Of a stretch of 64,000 nucleotides of DNA, positions 52,895-64,000 are shown one piece after another. The stretch comes from Bradyrhizobium diazoefficiens (GTDB lineage Bacteria > Pseudomonadota > Alphaproteobacteria > Rhizobiales > Xanthobacteraceae), in assembly GCF_018131185.1 (NCBI RefSeq), contig NZ_JAFCJE010000002.1:1-64000 (forward strand), in the 5' to 3' direction. Below the pieces are notes generated by a model that worked only from the letters and a program-made list of their open reading frames with translations, was not told the DNA's origin and did not search any database. The position numbers were made by a program, and so were the translations under genes. The number at the start of each line of letters is the position of its first letter. Positions within the stretch are counted from its first letter, which is position 1.

Positions 52895-53872
52895 TCATCG
52901 TCCGCCGAGTTCGGGCAGCTCGGGCAGATAGTTCGACCCCTCCGAGCCCAGAAAATCGAACATCGCCTGCGCCGGCGGCAGCAGCACCTTGTCGCTGCGG
53001 CGGATCACGTACCATTGCCGCACGATCGGCAGGCCCGCGACGTCGAGCACGACGAGCCGGCCCTCGGTGAGCTCGTGCGCCACCGTGTGGGCCGAGATGA
53101 AGGCGATGCCGAGCCCCGCGATGACGGCCTGCTTGATGGTCTCGTTGCTGCTCATCTCCATGCCGATGATCGGCTCGAGATCGGACCTCTGGAACATGCC
53201 CTCCATCAGCGTTCGCGTGCCGGAGCCGGGCTCGCGGGTGAGGAAGGTCTCGTGCACGAGATCGGTCAGGTTGAGGCCGGAATCCTTCGCCAGCCAGTGC
53301 CCCTTGCGCGCGACGATGATGTGCGGATTGCGCCCGAGCTGGCGGACGTCGACCGTGACGTCGGCCGGTGGCCGACCCATCACCGCGAAATCGAGGTCGT
53401 AGCCGTGCATGGCCTCGCGAATCTCCTCGCGATTGCCGATGGTCAGCTTGATCTCGATCTTGGGGTAGCGCTTGGAGAACGCCGCGATCGCGTGCGGCAC
53501 GAAATATTTGGCGGTCGAGACTGCGCCGAGATGCACGCTGCCGCCGGTCCGCCCCGCCAGCAGGTCGAGTGCGCCCTGGCAGTCCATGATCGCAGCCTCG
53601 ACCCGCTCGGCCAGCGTCAGCACCTCCTTGCCCGCCTCCGTCAGCAGCATGCCGTCGCCGGTCCGCTGCACCAGCGGCAAGCCGGCGAGGTCCTGGAGCT
53701 GGCGGAGCTGCTGGGTCACGGCCGGCTGGGTCAGCCCGAGATGGCCGGACGCCGCCGTCACGCTGCCTTTGGCCGAGAGCGCCGCAAGCGAGCGCAACTG
53801 CCGGATCGTCAGATGCCGGAGCTGGGTCGCCGCATGGCTGGGACCATTATAAGAAAATTCTTTGAGGCTCAT
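52895..53872 (-). CDS. cbbR: LysR-type regulator of the cbb operon
   Basis: 325 residues. N-terminal winged helix (LTIRQLRSLAALSAKGSVTA, AVTQQLRQLQDLAGLPLVQR) and a C-terminal co-inducer domain (GSVHLGAVSTAKYFVPHAIA, GNREEIREAMHGYDLDFAVM, MSSNETIKQAVIAGLGIAFI) closely matching CbbR proteins. Divergent from cbbF with 121 bp between starts, the classic arrangement. By family knowledge it activates the cbb genes in response to metabolites such as RuBP or NADPH. The N-terminus is about 15 residues longer than usual for CbbR. Confidence 0.95.
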   Translation of the reverse strand: MSLKEFSYNGPSHAATQLRHLTIRQLRSLAALSAKGSVTAASGHLGLTQPAVTQQLRQLQDLAGLPLVQRTGDGMLLTEAGKEVLTLAERVEAAIMDCQGALDLLAGRTGGSVHLGAVSTAKYFVPHAIAAFSKRYPKIEIKLTIGNREEIREAMHGYDLDFAVMGRPPADVTVDVRQLGRNPHIIVARKGHWLAKDSGLNLTDLVHETFLTREPGSGTRTLMEGMFQRSDLEPIIGMEMSSNETIKQAVIAGLGIAFISAHTVAHELTEGRLVVLDVAGLPIVRQWYVIRRSDKVLLPPAQAMFDFLGSEGSNYLPELPELGGR

Positions 53873-53993
53873 TATGAATAGAAATTTTCCTTATTAAGAT
53901 GCCCCTGTCAATCTCCTGAATGCCGGGACTGATCGTGACCTGCCTCCAGAGGGGAGGGAATGGCTGCGGCGCCGGCAAAGGGGATGGACGCAG
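53873..53993. promoter_or_regulatory. cbbR-cbbF divergent control region
   Basis: 121 bp between the two start codons. An AT-rich patch spans about 53845-53900 and includes short dyads (AAGAAAATTCTT at 53851-53862 in the cbbR 5' end, GAAATTTTC at 53881-53889). I could not place a perfect TNA-N7-TNA CbbR box, but this is where CbbR should bind. Confidence 0.55.
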
Positions 53994-55031
53994 ATGACCG
54001 GGCAACTCAGGCTGGACGACCACCTTCAGCGGTATTCAGAGACCGCCCCCCACGCGCTCGCAGTGGCCGCCGTCGTGGATGCCATTGCGACGGCAGCCAT
54101 TGAGATCGCCGACCTCATCGCCACCGGAGACCTCGCGGACGCCTCTGGCCTGACCACCGGCCGCAACAGCGACGGCGACCTCCAGCGCGACCTCGACGTC
54201 CAGGCCGATGCGATCCTGCGCCGCTGCCTCGACAAGGTGCCGGTCGCGGCGCTCGCCTCGGAAGAGATGCGCGAGGCCCAGATCGGCGATCCCGGGGCAA
54301 AGATCTGCATCGCGGTCGATCCGCTCGACGGCTCCTCCAACATCGACATCAACATGACGGTCGGCACGATCTTCTCGATCCTGCCCGCCCCGGACGACCT
54401 CGCGCTCGCCTTCCATCAGCGCGGCTCGGCGCAGCTTGCGGCGGGCTTCGTCACCTACGGCCCGCAGACCTCGCTGGTGCTGACGCTCGGCGAGGGCGTC
54501 GATATCTTCACGCTCGACCGCAAGGCGGGCTGCTTCCGCCTCGCGCGCGCCGGCGTGCAGATCGCCGAGGCCAGCGAGGAGTTCGCGATCAACGCGTCGA
54601 ACCGCCGGCACTGGGATTCGCCGGTACGCGCCTTCGTCGACGAGTGCCTCGCCGGCGTCGAAGGGCCCGCCAATCACGATTTCAACATGCGCTGGGTCGG
54701 CTCGCTGGTCGCCGAGGCCTACCGCATCCTCACCCGCGGTGGCGTCTTCCTCTATCCCGCGGACGCGCGCCCCGGCTACGGCGACGGCCGCCTGCGCTTG
54801 ACTTACGAGGCGCACCCGATGGCCATGATCATCGAGCAGGCCGGCGGCTCCGCCACCACGGGACGCGAGCGCATCCTCGACCTTTCCGCGCAGAGCCTGC
54901 ATCAGCGCGTGCCGCTGATCATGGGCTCGAGCAACGAGGTGCGCCGCGTCGAGGAGTTGCATTGCGATCCGCTGCTGGTCGCCAGCGTGTCCGCGCCGCT
55001 GTTCGCTCGGCGCGGCTTCTTCCGGCTCTGA
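53994..55031 (+). CDS. cbbF: Fructose-1,6-bisphosphatase, class I
   Basis: 345 residues. Class I signature [20 protein letters not shown] (109-128), then [34 protein letters not shown] and [20 protein letters not shown]. Converts fructose-1,6-bisphosphate to fructose-6-phosphate in the Calvin cycle; some bacterial forms also act on sedoheptulose bisphosphate. First gene of the cbb operon, facing cbbR; 12 bases separate it from cbbP. Confidence 0.97.
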   Translation: MTGQLRLDDHLQRYSETAPHALAVAAVVDAIATAAIEIADLIATGDLADASGLTTGRNSDGDLQRDLDVQADAILRRCLDKVPVAALASEEMREAQIGDPGAKICIAVDPLDGSSNIDINMTVGTIFSILPAPDDLALAFHQRGSAQLAAGFVTYGPQTSLVLTLGEGVDIFTLDRKAGCFRLARAGVQIAEASEEFAINASNRRHWDSPVRAFVDECLAGVEGPANHDFNMRWVGSLVAEAYRILTRGGVFLYPADARPGYGDGRLRLTYEAHPMAMIIEQAGGSATTGRERILDLSAQSLHQRVPLIMGSSNEVRRVEELHCDPLLVASVSAPLFARRGFFRL

Positions 55032-55043
55032 GCGAGGCGTCCC

Positions 55044-55919
55044 ATGTCCAGGAAGCATCCGATCATCTCCATCACCGGCTCCTCCGGCGCCGGTACCACC
55101 TCGGTGAAGAAGACGTTCGAGCAGATATTTTTCCGCGAGAAGGTCAACGCCGCGTACATCGAGGGTGACGCCTTCCATCGCTACGACCGCGCCGAGATGC
55201 GCGCGCAGATGGCGAAGGAGGCCGATCGCGGCAACAAGCTTTTCAGCCATTTCAGCCCCGAGACCAATCTGTTCGAGGAACTGGAGCGCGCCTTCCGCGA
55301 TTATGGCGAGACCGGCACGGCGACCACGCGGCACTACGTGCATGATGCCGAGGAAGCCGCATTGCATGGCGCGGCGCCCGGAACCTTCACCGATTGGGAG
55401 AAGCTGCCGGAGAACTCCGACCTGCTGTTCTACGAAGGCCTGCACGGCGCCGTCGTCACCGACAAGGTCAATGTCGCGCGCTATGCCGACCTGAAGATCG
55501 GCGTCGTTCCTGTCATCAATCTGGAATGGATCCAGAAGCTGCACCGCGATCGCAGCGCGCGCGGCTATTCGACCGAGGCGGTCACCGACACCATCCTGCG
55601 GCGGATGCCCGACTACATCCACTACATCTGCCCGCAATTCACCGAGACCGACATCAATTTCCAGCGCGTGCCGACGGTGGACACCTCCAATCCGTTCATC
55701 GCGCGCTGGATCCCGACGCCGGACGAATCGATGGTGGTGATCCGCTTCAAGAATCCCCGCGGCATCGATTTCCCCTATCTGCTCTCGATGCTGCCGCAAA
55801 GCTGGATGTCGCGCGCGAATTCGATCGTGTGCCCCGGCGCGAAACTCGATCTCGCGATGCAGCTGATCCTGACGCCGCTGATCATGCAGCTCATCGAGCG
55901 CAAGCGGAATTTGAAGTGA
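55044..55919 (+). CDS. cbbP: Phosphoribulokinase
   Basis: 291 residues, the length of the octameric bacterial type. P-loop GSSGAGTTS (12-20), [29 protein letters not shown] and FYEGLHGAV are diagnostic. Phosphorylates ribulose-5-phosphate to RuBP, the Rubisco substrate. In operon with cbbF and cbbT (16-base gap). Confidence 0.98.
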   Translation: MSRKHPIISITGSSGAGTTSVKKTFEQIFFREKVNAAYIEGDAFHRYDRAEMRAQMAKEADRGNKLFSHFSPETNLFEELERAFRDYGETGTATTRHYVHDAEEAALHGAAPGTFTDWEKLPENSDLLFYEGLHGAVVTDKVNVARYADLKIGVVPVINLEWIQKLHRDRSARGYSTEAVTDTILRRMPDYIHYICPQFTETDINFQRVPTVDTSNPFIARWIPTPDESMVVIRFKNPRGIDFPYLLSMLPQSWMSRANSIVCPGAKLDLAMQLILTPLIMQLIERKRNLK

Positions 55920-55935
55920 ACGAAGGGAGAATCCG

Positions 55936-57954
55936 ATGAACATCTCCGTCCACGCCGAAGCCGACCTCTACGCGGTCAGCCACAATGATCTCGCCAACGC
56001 CGTCCGCTTCCTCGCGGTCGATGCCATCGAGACCTCGCAGTCGGGCCATCCCGGCCTGCCGATGGGCATGGCCGACGTCGCGACCGTGCTGTTCTCGCGT
56101 TTCCTGAAATTCGACTCGGCACACCCGAACTGGCCGGATCGCGATCGGTTCGTGCTGTCGGCGGGCCATGGCTCGATGCTGCTCTATGCGCTGCTGCATC
56201 TGACCGGCGGCGACGTCAGCCTCGACGACATCAAGGCCTTCCGGCAATGGGGCTCTAAGACGCCGGGGCATCCGGAATACGGCCATACGCCGGGCGTGGA
56301 GACCACGACCGGTCCGCTCGGGCAGGGGATTGCCACGGCCGTCGGCATGGCGCTTGCGGAGCGGATGGCCAATGCGCGACATGGCGACGGCCTCGTCGAT
56401 CACTTCACCTATGTCATCGCGGGCGATGGCTGCCTGATGGAGGGCCTCAGCCAGGAAGCGATCTCGCTCGCAGGCCATCTGCAGCTCGGTCGTCTGATCG
56501 TGCTGTTCGACGACAACGGGATCTCCATCGACGGGCCGACTTCGCTGGCAACGTCCGACGACCAGCTCGCGCGCTTCGCCGCTTCCGGCTGGTCGGTGCG
56601 CAGCATCGATGGACACGATCCCGAAGCGATCGCGCAGGCGATCGCGGAAGAGCGGGAGGCCGCAAAACCGTCGCTGATCGCCTGCCGAACCATCATCGGC
56701 TACGGCGCGCCCGATCGACAGGGCACGGAGAAAGCCCATGGTGCGCCCCTCGGGACCGAGCAGGCCGCGGCGGCGCGCCGTACGCTCGGTTGGGATTATC
56801 AGCCCTTCGTGGTGCCGATGCCGATCCTGAAGGCGTGGCGCATGATTGGACAGCGGGGGCAGGTGGATCGGCTTGCCTGGCTCGATCGCTACGAAGGCGC
56901 GACCCCCGAGCAGCGCGACATGTTCGTCGAAGGCAAGGCGGTTGCCCTGCCGGCTGCCTATGCGCTGGCCGCCGCGAAGCTGCGCGAACGCTTCGCATCC
57001 GACCGTCCAAAGCTCGCGACACGGCAGGCTTCGCAACAGGTGCTCGATGGCATCGCCGGAACGATTGCAGGCCTCGTCGGCGGCTCCGCGGACCTGACGC
57101 ATTCGAACCTCACGCACGCCAAGGCGCAAGTCCCCGTCGCACGGGGGGCGTTCTCCGGCGACTACATCCACTACGGCATTCGCGAGCACGGCATGGCTGC
57201 CGCGATGAACGGCCTGGCGCTCCATGGCGGCTTCATCCCCTATGGCGGCACCTTCCTGGCCTTCTCCGATTACAGCCGGCCGGCGATCCGTCTTGCGGCC
57301 CTGATGCGGTTGCGCGTCATCCATGTGATGACCCACGATTCGATCGGCCTTGGCGAGGATGGTCCGACGCATCAGCCGGTGGAGCATCTCGCTTCGCTGC
57401 GCGTCATTCCGAACCTTTTGGTGTTCCGCCCCGCCGACGCGGTGGAGACGCTCGAAGCCTGGGACTGCGCGCTCAATTCCGAAGACCGTCCGTCCGTGCT
57501 GTGCCTGTCGCGTCAGGCGCTGCCGACCTTCCGCAGCGATGCACGCGGCAAGAACCGTGTCGCGCGTGGCGCCTATCTCGTCGTCTCGCCGGACGGCGGC
57601 CGTGACGTGACGCTCATCGCAACCGGCTCGGAAGTCTCGATTGCACTGGAAGCCGCTCGCCTGCTTGCGGCCGAGCACATCCGTGCGGCCGTGGTGTCCG
57701 CGCCTTGCCTTGCCCTCTTCGAGGAACAGCCGGACGATTACCGCGCCACCGTGCTCGGCACCGCGCCGCGCGTTGGTGTCGAGGCGGCCGTGCCCGGCGA
57801 CTGGGCGCGGTGGATCGGCGCTGAGGGTGAATTCGTCGGCATGCGCGGCTTCGGCGCCTCGGCGCCGGCGCCGGTGCTGTACCGCGAATTCGGCATCACG
57901 TCGCAGAGCATTGCGGAAGCCGCCCGCCGGGCGATCGCCCGCAAGAGACAATAA
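55936..57954 (+). CDS. cbbT: Transketolase
   Basis: 672 residues. Start region [20 protein letters not shown] with the conserved His, thiamine diphosphate motif [20 protein letters not shown], and the pyrimidine domain ([40 protein letters not shown]). Transfers two-carbon units in the regenerative phase of the Calvin cycle. Same operon; 12 bases before cbbA. Confidence 0.97.
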   Translation: MNISVHAEADLYAVSHNDLANAVRFLAVDAIETSQSGHPGLPMGMADVATVLFSRFLKFDSAHPNWPDRDRFVLSAGHGSMLLYALLHLTGGDVSLDDIKAFRQWGSKTPGHPEYGHTPGVETTTGPLGQGIATAVGMALAERMANARHGDGLVDHFTYVIAGDGCLMEGLSQEAISLAGHLQLGRLIVLFDDNGISIDGPTSLATSDDQLARFAASGWSVRSIDGHDPEAIAQAIAEEREAAKPSLIACRTIIGYGAPDRQGTEKAHGAPLGTEQAAAARRTLGWDYQPFVVPMPILKAWRMIGQRGQVDRLAWLDRYEGATPEQRDMFVEGKAVALPAAYALAAAKLRERFASDRPKLATRQASQQVLDGIAGTIAGLVGGSADLTHSNLTHAKAQVPVARGAFSGDYIHYGIREHGMAAAMNGLALHGGFIPYGGTFLAFSDYSRPAIRLAALMRLRVIHVMTHDSIGLGEDGPTHQPVEHLASLRVIPNLLVFRPADAVETLEAWDCALNSEDRPSVLCLSRQALPTFRSDARGKNRVARGAYLVVSPDGGRDVTLIATGSEVSIALEAARLLAAEHIRAAVVSAPCLALFEEQPDDYRATVLGTAPRVGVEAAVPGDWARWIGAEGEFVGMRGFGASAPAPVLYREFGITSQSIAEAARRAIARKRQ

Positions 57955-57966
57955 GGAGGACTCCTC

Positions 57967-60551
<2,585 letters not shown>

Positions 60552-60562
60552 GGAGATTTGAC

Positions 60563-60970
60563 ATGAAGCTGACTCAAGGCTGCTTCTCGTTCCTGCCCGA
60601 GCTCACCGACGATCAGATCACCAAGCAGGTGCAATATTGCCTGACCCAGGGCTGGGCGGTGAATATCGAGTTCACCGACGATCCGCATCCCCGCAACACC
60701 TATTGGGAGATGTGGGGCCTGCCGATGTTCGACCTTCAGGACGCTGCCGGCGTCATGATGGAGCTCGCGGAGTGCCGCAGGGTTTACGGCGATCGCTACA
60801 TTCGCATCAGCGGCTTCGATTCCGGCCATGGCTGGGAATCGGTGCGGATCTCCTTCCTCGTCAACCGGCCGCCGCAGGAGGCGGAGTTCGAGCTGGTGCG
60901 GCAGGAAGTCGGCGGCCGTGCGATCCGTTACACCACAATGCGAAAGCCGGCTGCCCACGCCGCTCAATAA
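60563..60970 (+). CDS. cbbS: Ribulose bisphosphate carboxylase small subunit
   Basis: 135 residues from the ATG at 60563, with GAGGAG just before. [56 protein letters not shown] and the C-terminal extension [20 protein letters not shown] are typical of form IC small subunits. Completes the L8S8 enzyme; 11 bases after cbbL. Confidence 0.98.
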   Translation: MKLTQGCFSFLPELTDDQITKQVQYCLTQGWAVNIEFTDDPHPRNTYWEMWGLPMFDLQDAAGVMMELAECRRVYGDRYIRISGFDSGHGWESVRISFLVNRPPQEAEFELVRQEVGGRAIRYTTMRKPAAHAAQ

Positions 60971-61022
60971 CCGTTCTCCTCCGCGCGGAGCTCTCCCTGC
61001 TCCGTATCCTTGGCGGACCACT

Positions 61023-61048
61023 GCTTCGCCGCTCCCCCGCGGCGAAGC
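61023..61048 (+). terminator. Terminator-like hairpin between cbbS and cbbX (possible attenuator)
   Basis: GCTTCGCCGC (61023-61032) pairs fully with GCGGCGAAGC (61039-61048) around TCCCCC, followed by TCTTTTCTTC. It lies in the 98-bp gap and ends 20 bases before the cbbX start. The T run is interrupted, so partial termination is more likely than full. Confidence 0.6.
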
Positions 61049-61068
61049 TCTTTTCTTCGAGGGTAGCG

Positions 61069-62001
61069 ATGCTCGATGTTCCCCACTCAACCACGACTGA
61101 GCCCAGCGAGACTCATTTCGATCTCCGCAAGGAAGCCGAGGCGGCCGGAATCACCGGCACGCTGCAGCAGCTCGAGCAGGAGCTGATCGGATTGAAACCG
61201 GTGAAGAACCGCGTGCGCCAGATCGCCTCGCTGCTGCTGATCGAGCGCATCCGGCAGCGTGCGGGCCTGGCCTCCGCGCCGCCGACGCTGCACATGTCGT
61301 TCACCGGCAACCCCGGCACCGGCAAGACCACGGTGGCGCTGCGCATGGCCAGGATCCTGCACGGTCTCGGCTTCGTGCGGCGGGGGCAGGTGATCTCGGT
61401 CACGCGCGACGATCTCGTCGGCCAATATATCGGCCACACCGCGCCGAAGACGAAGGAGATCCTGAAGAAGGCGATGGGCGGCGTCTTGTTCATCGACGAG
61501 GCCTATTATCTCCATCGCCCCGACAACGAGCGCGACTACGGACAGGAGGCGATCGAGATCCTGCTCCAGGTGATGGAGAATCAGCGCGAAGACCTGGTCG
61601 TGATCCTCGCCGGCTATGGCGAGCGGATGACGAGCTTCTTCGCCTCCAACCCCGGCTTCCGTTCGCGCATCGCCCATCACATCGATTTTCCGGACTATGC
61701 CGAAGCCGAGTTGCTCGTCATCGCCGAGTTGATGCTGAAGGAGCGCGGCTATCGTTTGTCGGCGGCGGCGCGCGAGGCCTTCGAAAGATACATTGCGCTG
61801 CGCCGGACGCAGCCGTTCTTCTCCAATGCGCGCTCGATCCGCAACGCCGTCGACCGTATCCGACTGCGGCAGGCCGACCGCCTGGTGTCGGATCTCGACC
61901 GCATGCTCGATGTCGCCGACCTCGAAACCATCGATCCCATGGACGTTCTGGCGAGTCGCGTCTTCAGCGGCGGCGCCGATGCGCGGAGTGCAAAGCCATG
62001 A
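61069..62001 (+). CDS. cbbX: AAA+ Rubisco activase CbbX
   Basis: 310 residues from the ATG at 61069 (GAGGG ten bases before); the upstream open frame is a shadow of cbbS. Walker [10 protein letters not shown] (80-88), pore-region [15 protein letters not shown], Walker B LFIDEA (140-145), and [19 protein letters not shown] with the arginine finger region. By family knowledge CbbX removes inhibitory RuBP from red-type Rubisco by pulling the CbbL C-terminus. Its stop overlaps the next start (ATGA). Confidence 0.98.
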   Translation: MLDVPHSTTTEPSETHFDLRKEAEAAGITGTLQQLEQELIGLKPVKNRVRQIASLLLIERIRQRAGLASAPPTLHMSFTGNPGTGKTTVALRMARILHGLGFVRRGQVISVTRDDLVGQYIGHTAPKTKEILKKAMGGVLFIDEAYYLHRPDNERDYGQEAIEILLQVMENQREDLVVILAGYGERMTSFFASNPGFRSRIAHHIDFPDYAEAELLVIAELMLKERGYRLSAAAREAFERYIALRRTQPFFSNARSIRNAVDRIRLRQADRLVSDLDRMLDVADLETIDPMDVLASRVFSGGADARSAKP

Positions 62002-62735
62002 CCAGAGAGATCATGATCGCCCCCTCGATCCTCGCTGCGGATTTCGCCCGCCTCGGCGAGGAGATCGCGGCAATCGACACGGCCGGCGCCGACTGGATCC
62101 ATTGCGACGTCATGGACGGGCACTTCGTGCCGAACATCAGCTTTGGTGCCGATGTCATCAAGGCGATCCGGCCGATGACGAAGAAGGTCTTCGATGTGCA
62201 TCTCATGATCGCGCCGGCCGATGCCTACCTCGAGGCGTTTGCGAAGGCCGGGGCCGATATCATCACCGTGCATGCTGAGGCCGGGCCGCATCTCGACCGC
62301 TCGCTCCAGGCGATCCGTGGACTCGGCAAGGAGGCCGGCGTCAGCTTGTGTCCCGCGACGCCGGAGAGCGCCATCGAATATGTGCTCGATCGTCTCGACC
62401 TCGTGCTGGTGATGACAGTCAATCCCGGCTTCGGCGGCCAGTCCTTTCTCCACTCCCAACTGGAGAAGATCAAGCGCATCCGAGCCATGATCGGCGACAG
62501 GCCGATCCGGCTCGAGGTTGACGGCGGTGTCACCCGCGACAATGCCGCTGCGGTGGCGGCGGCGGGCGCCGATACGCTGGTGGCCGGTTCCGCGGTGTTC
62601 CGCGGCAAGGGCGTCGCCGACTATGCCGCGAATATCGAGGCCATTCGCACCGCCGCCGAGACGGGCTGGGTTCCGAAGCGGCAAGATAATGCCGTGCAAC
62701 CGATCCGTCTCGGCGAAGGCGCGCGCACCCGGTAG
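61998..62735 (+). CDS. cbbE: Ribulose-phosphate 3-epimerase
   Basis: 245 residues. [58 protein letters not shown] and [11 protein letters not shown] contain the metal and catalytic residues of the Rpe family. Interconverts xylulose-5-phosphate and ribulose-5-phosphate, feeding CbbP. Translationally coupled to cbbX. Last gene of the operon; a 17-residue tail beyond the barrel is slightly long. A weak stem (CAAGCGA/TCGCTTG, about 62753-62785) and T run downstream could be the end of the transcript. Confidence 0.95.
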   Translation: MTREIMIAPSILAADFARLGEEIAAIDTAGADWIHCDVMDGHFVPNISFGADVIKAIRPMTKKVFDVHLMIAPADAYLEAFAKAGADIITVHAEAGPHLDRSLQAIRGLGKEAGVSLCPATPESAIEYVLDRLDLVLVMTVNPGFGGQSFLHSQLEKIKRIRAMIGDRPIRLEVDGGVTRDNAAAVAAAGADTLVAGSAVFRGKGVADYAANIEAIRTAAETGWVPKRQDNAVQPIRLGEGARTR

Positions 62736-62943
62736 ATTACGGGCACCCTCAGCAAGCGATTGCGCCGAAGTATCGCTCGCTTGGAAGAGCCGACTTTTTT
62801 TCCGGAGTCTTACGGAGAATCCGGCACGAGTCGGCGACGCTTTCATGACGGGGTAACCAACGGTGTCGAAGTAGGCACGCGATTAACGGCGACGCAATGC
62901 GCCGCTTCACAATCTGTGGTTCAAGAGCTGCAGAGAGCGTGGG

Positions 62944-64000
62944 ATGCACATTCAATATCTTCACTGGAATGAGGCCCATGGCTGGCGCGGAGCGGATGCT
63001 CTGCGCGAGCCTCCCCAGCTCGTGCTCTATTTCGGCAGCCGTGAGGGCATCGCAAGCGGTGAGCGTTATCGCGAGCTGCGCGGCCTTCATCCCGGGAGTC
63101 ACATCGTCGGCGGTAGCACCAGCGGACAGATTCATGGTGACGACATCAGCGATGACGAGGTCGTTGCCGTTGCGTTGCGCTTCGATCGGACGCCGGTGCG
63201 GGTGGCAAGCGAGATCGCTGCGTCTCGCGAAGACTCGCGGAGCTGCGGCGCGAATCTCGCGCGCGAGATCGCGGCACCCGATCTCGCGGGCGTCTTCATT
63301 CTGTCCGACGGCTTGATCGTGAACGGCAGCGAGCTCGTGGCCGGCATCACCGATGTTCTGGGGCCGGACGTGCCGGTCACCGGCGGTCTTGCCGGCGACG
63401 ACACGCGATTCGAGCAGACGCTGGTCGGGGCCGACGCTGAACCGTCGTCCCATCGCGTCGCTGCGATTGGTTTCTACGGCCCGTCCATCCGCATCGCCCA
63501 TGGATGCGCCGGTGGATGGGACGTGTTCGGGCCGCAACGCAAGGTGACGAAGTCGCAGGGACCCGTGGTGATGCAGCTCGACGGGGAGCCGCCGCTGGAT
63601 CTCTACACGCGATATCTCGGCGAGGAGGAGGTTGCAGCCATGCCCGGCTCGGGCCTTGCCTTCCCGTTGCGCATTCACGACGAGGCCGAGCCGGATCGGC
63701 AGATCGTCCGCTCGGTCTTCGCGGTCGATCGCGAGGCCGGCACACTGACATTCGCCGCGGACATTCCCGAGGGATGCACGGCGCAGCTGATGCGGGCCAA
63801 TTTCGACAGTCTCGCCGCCGGCGCGGGTGAGGCGGGCCGGCGCGCACGCAATGCGCTCGCAACCGGTCTCGCCGGCGACAAGCTCGCGATCCTGGTGAGC
63901 TGCGTCGGACGGCGCCGGGTCATGGGGCAGCGCATCCAAGATGAACTGGATGCCGTCGCTGCCGAGCTCGGTGACGACGTCGCGCGCATCGGCTTCTATT
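62944..64000 (+). CDS. FIST-domain sensor protein (3' partial)
   Basis: About 352 residues visible from the ATG at 62944; the frame stays open to the window end. The FIST N part (LVLYFGSREGIASGERYREL, GSHIVGGSTSGQI, DVPVTGGLAGDD, AIGFYGPSIRIAHGCAGGWD) is followed by the FIST C part (LDGEPPLDLYTRYLGEEEVA, DKLAILVSCVGRRRVMGQRI, ending ARIGFY). FIST proteins are thought to be input domains sensing small ligands, often next to a histidine kinase or chemotaxis gene. What it partners with lies beyond the window. Separated from cbbE by 208 bp. Confidence 0.9.
   Translation, partial: MHIQYLHWNEAHGWRGADALREPPQLVLYFGSREGIASGERYRELRGLHPGSHIVGGSTSGQIHGDDISDDEVVAVALRFDRTPVRVASEIAASREDSRSCGANLAREIAAPDLAGVFILSDGLIVNGSELVAGITDVLGPDVPVTGGLAGDDTRFEQTLVGADAEPSSHRVAAIGFYGPSIRIAHGCAGGWDVFGPQRKVTKSQGPVVMQLDGEPPLDLYTRYLGEEEVAAMPGSGLAFPLRIHDEAEPDRQIVRSVFAVDREAGTLTFAADIPEGCTAQLMRANFDSLAAGAGEAGRRARNALATGLAGDKLAILVSCVGRRRVMGQRIQDELDAVAAELGDDVARIGFY

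Noticed and set aside
53873..53993. A perfect TNA-N7-TNA CbbR box
   Set aside because: No pair with the right spacing was found in the 121 bp by direct reading; only the region as a whole is reported.
54036..55943. 635-residue minus-strand frame opposite cbbF and cbbP
   Set aside because: Same shadow effect; no start signal or motifs.

Overview
The window looks like a piece of chromosome from a GC-rich alphaproteobacterium, most likely Bradyrhizobium or a close relative. I base this on codon use, on a complete red-type (form IC) cbb operon in the order cbbR // cbbF-P-T-A-L-S-X-E, and on short palindromic intergenic repeats of a kind I recognise from that group. No rRNA, tRNA, CRISPR array, insertion sequence or phage gene was seen. 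No database search was possible; names rest on motifs, lengths and gene order.

Layout. (1) 1-8.9 kb: the 3' end of a giant repeat adhesin with RTX repeats and a type I secretion tail. It faces a minus-strand group encoding a LapG-like periplasmic cysteine protease, an HlyD-type adaptor, a LapB-type ABC exporter and a TolC-type outer-membrane channel. This is a LapA/LapG-style adhesion module without a LapD receptor in view. (2) 9.2-16.9 kb: gmd-fcl (GDP-fucose synthesis), a PilZ gene with a coiled-coil partner, a probable frameshifted gene, a PPP-family phosphatase and a WcaJ-type priming sugar transferase. (3) 17.4-42.3 kb: a large Wzx/Wzy-type exopolysaccharide locus. It has a Wzz/BY-kinase, a Wzy-like polymerase, two Wzx-like flippases, four GT-B glycosyltransferases, a pyruvyltransferase, four acyltransferases (a fifth lies at 44.3 kb) and two glycoside hydrolases. 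One hydrolase is Sec-exported. The other is a 1302-residue protein with a catalytic domain, 166-residue tandem repeats and an RTX-type secretion tail. (4) 42.4-52.9 kb: mixed metabolic genes, a response regulator, a nest of palindromic repeats (47.9-48.9 kb), and a sugar C-methyltransferase / 3,5-epimerase / reductase module. (5) 52.9-62.7 kb: cbbR and the Calvin-cycle operon. (6) 62.9 kb to the end: the start of a FIST-domain sensor gene.

How it fits together. The first 42 kb is a surface-attachment and matrix region: an adhesin under proteolytic control, nucleotide-sugar supply, and polysaccharide assembly, decoration and trimming. Five upstream regions in this part carry dense TTGCG/CGCAA pentamers and may form one regulon. 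The most unusual protein is the hydrolase-repeat-RTX fusion, apparently a matrix-active enzyme sent out by a type I system. In the cbb operon a terminator-like hairpin sits between cbbS and cbbX and could lower the amount of Rubisco activase made relative to Rubisco.
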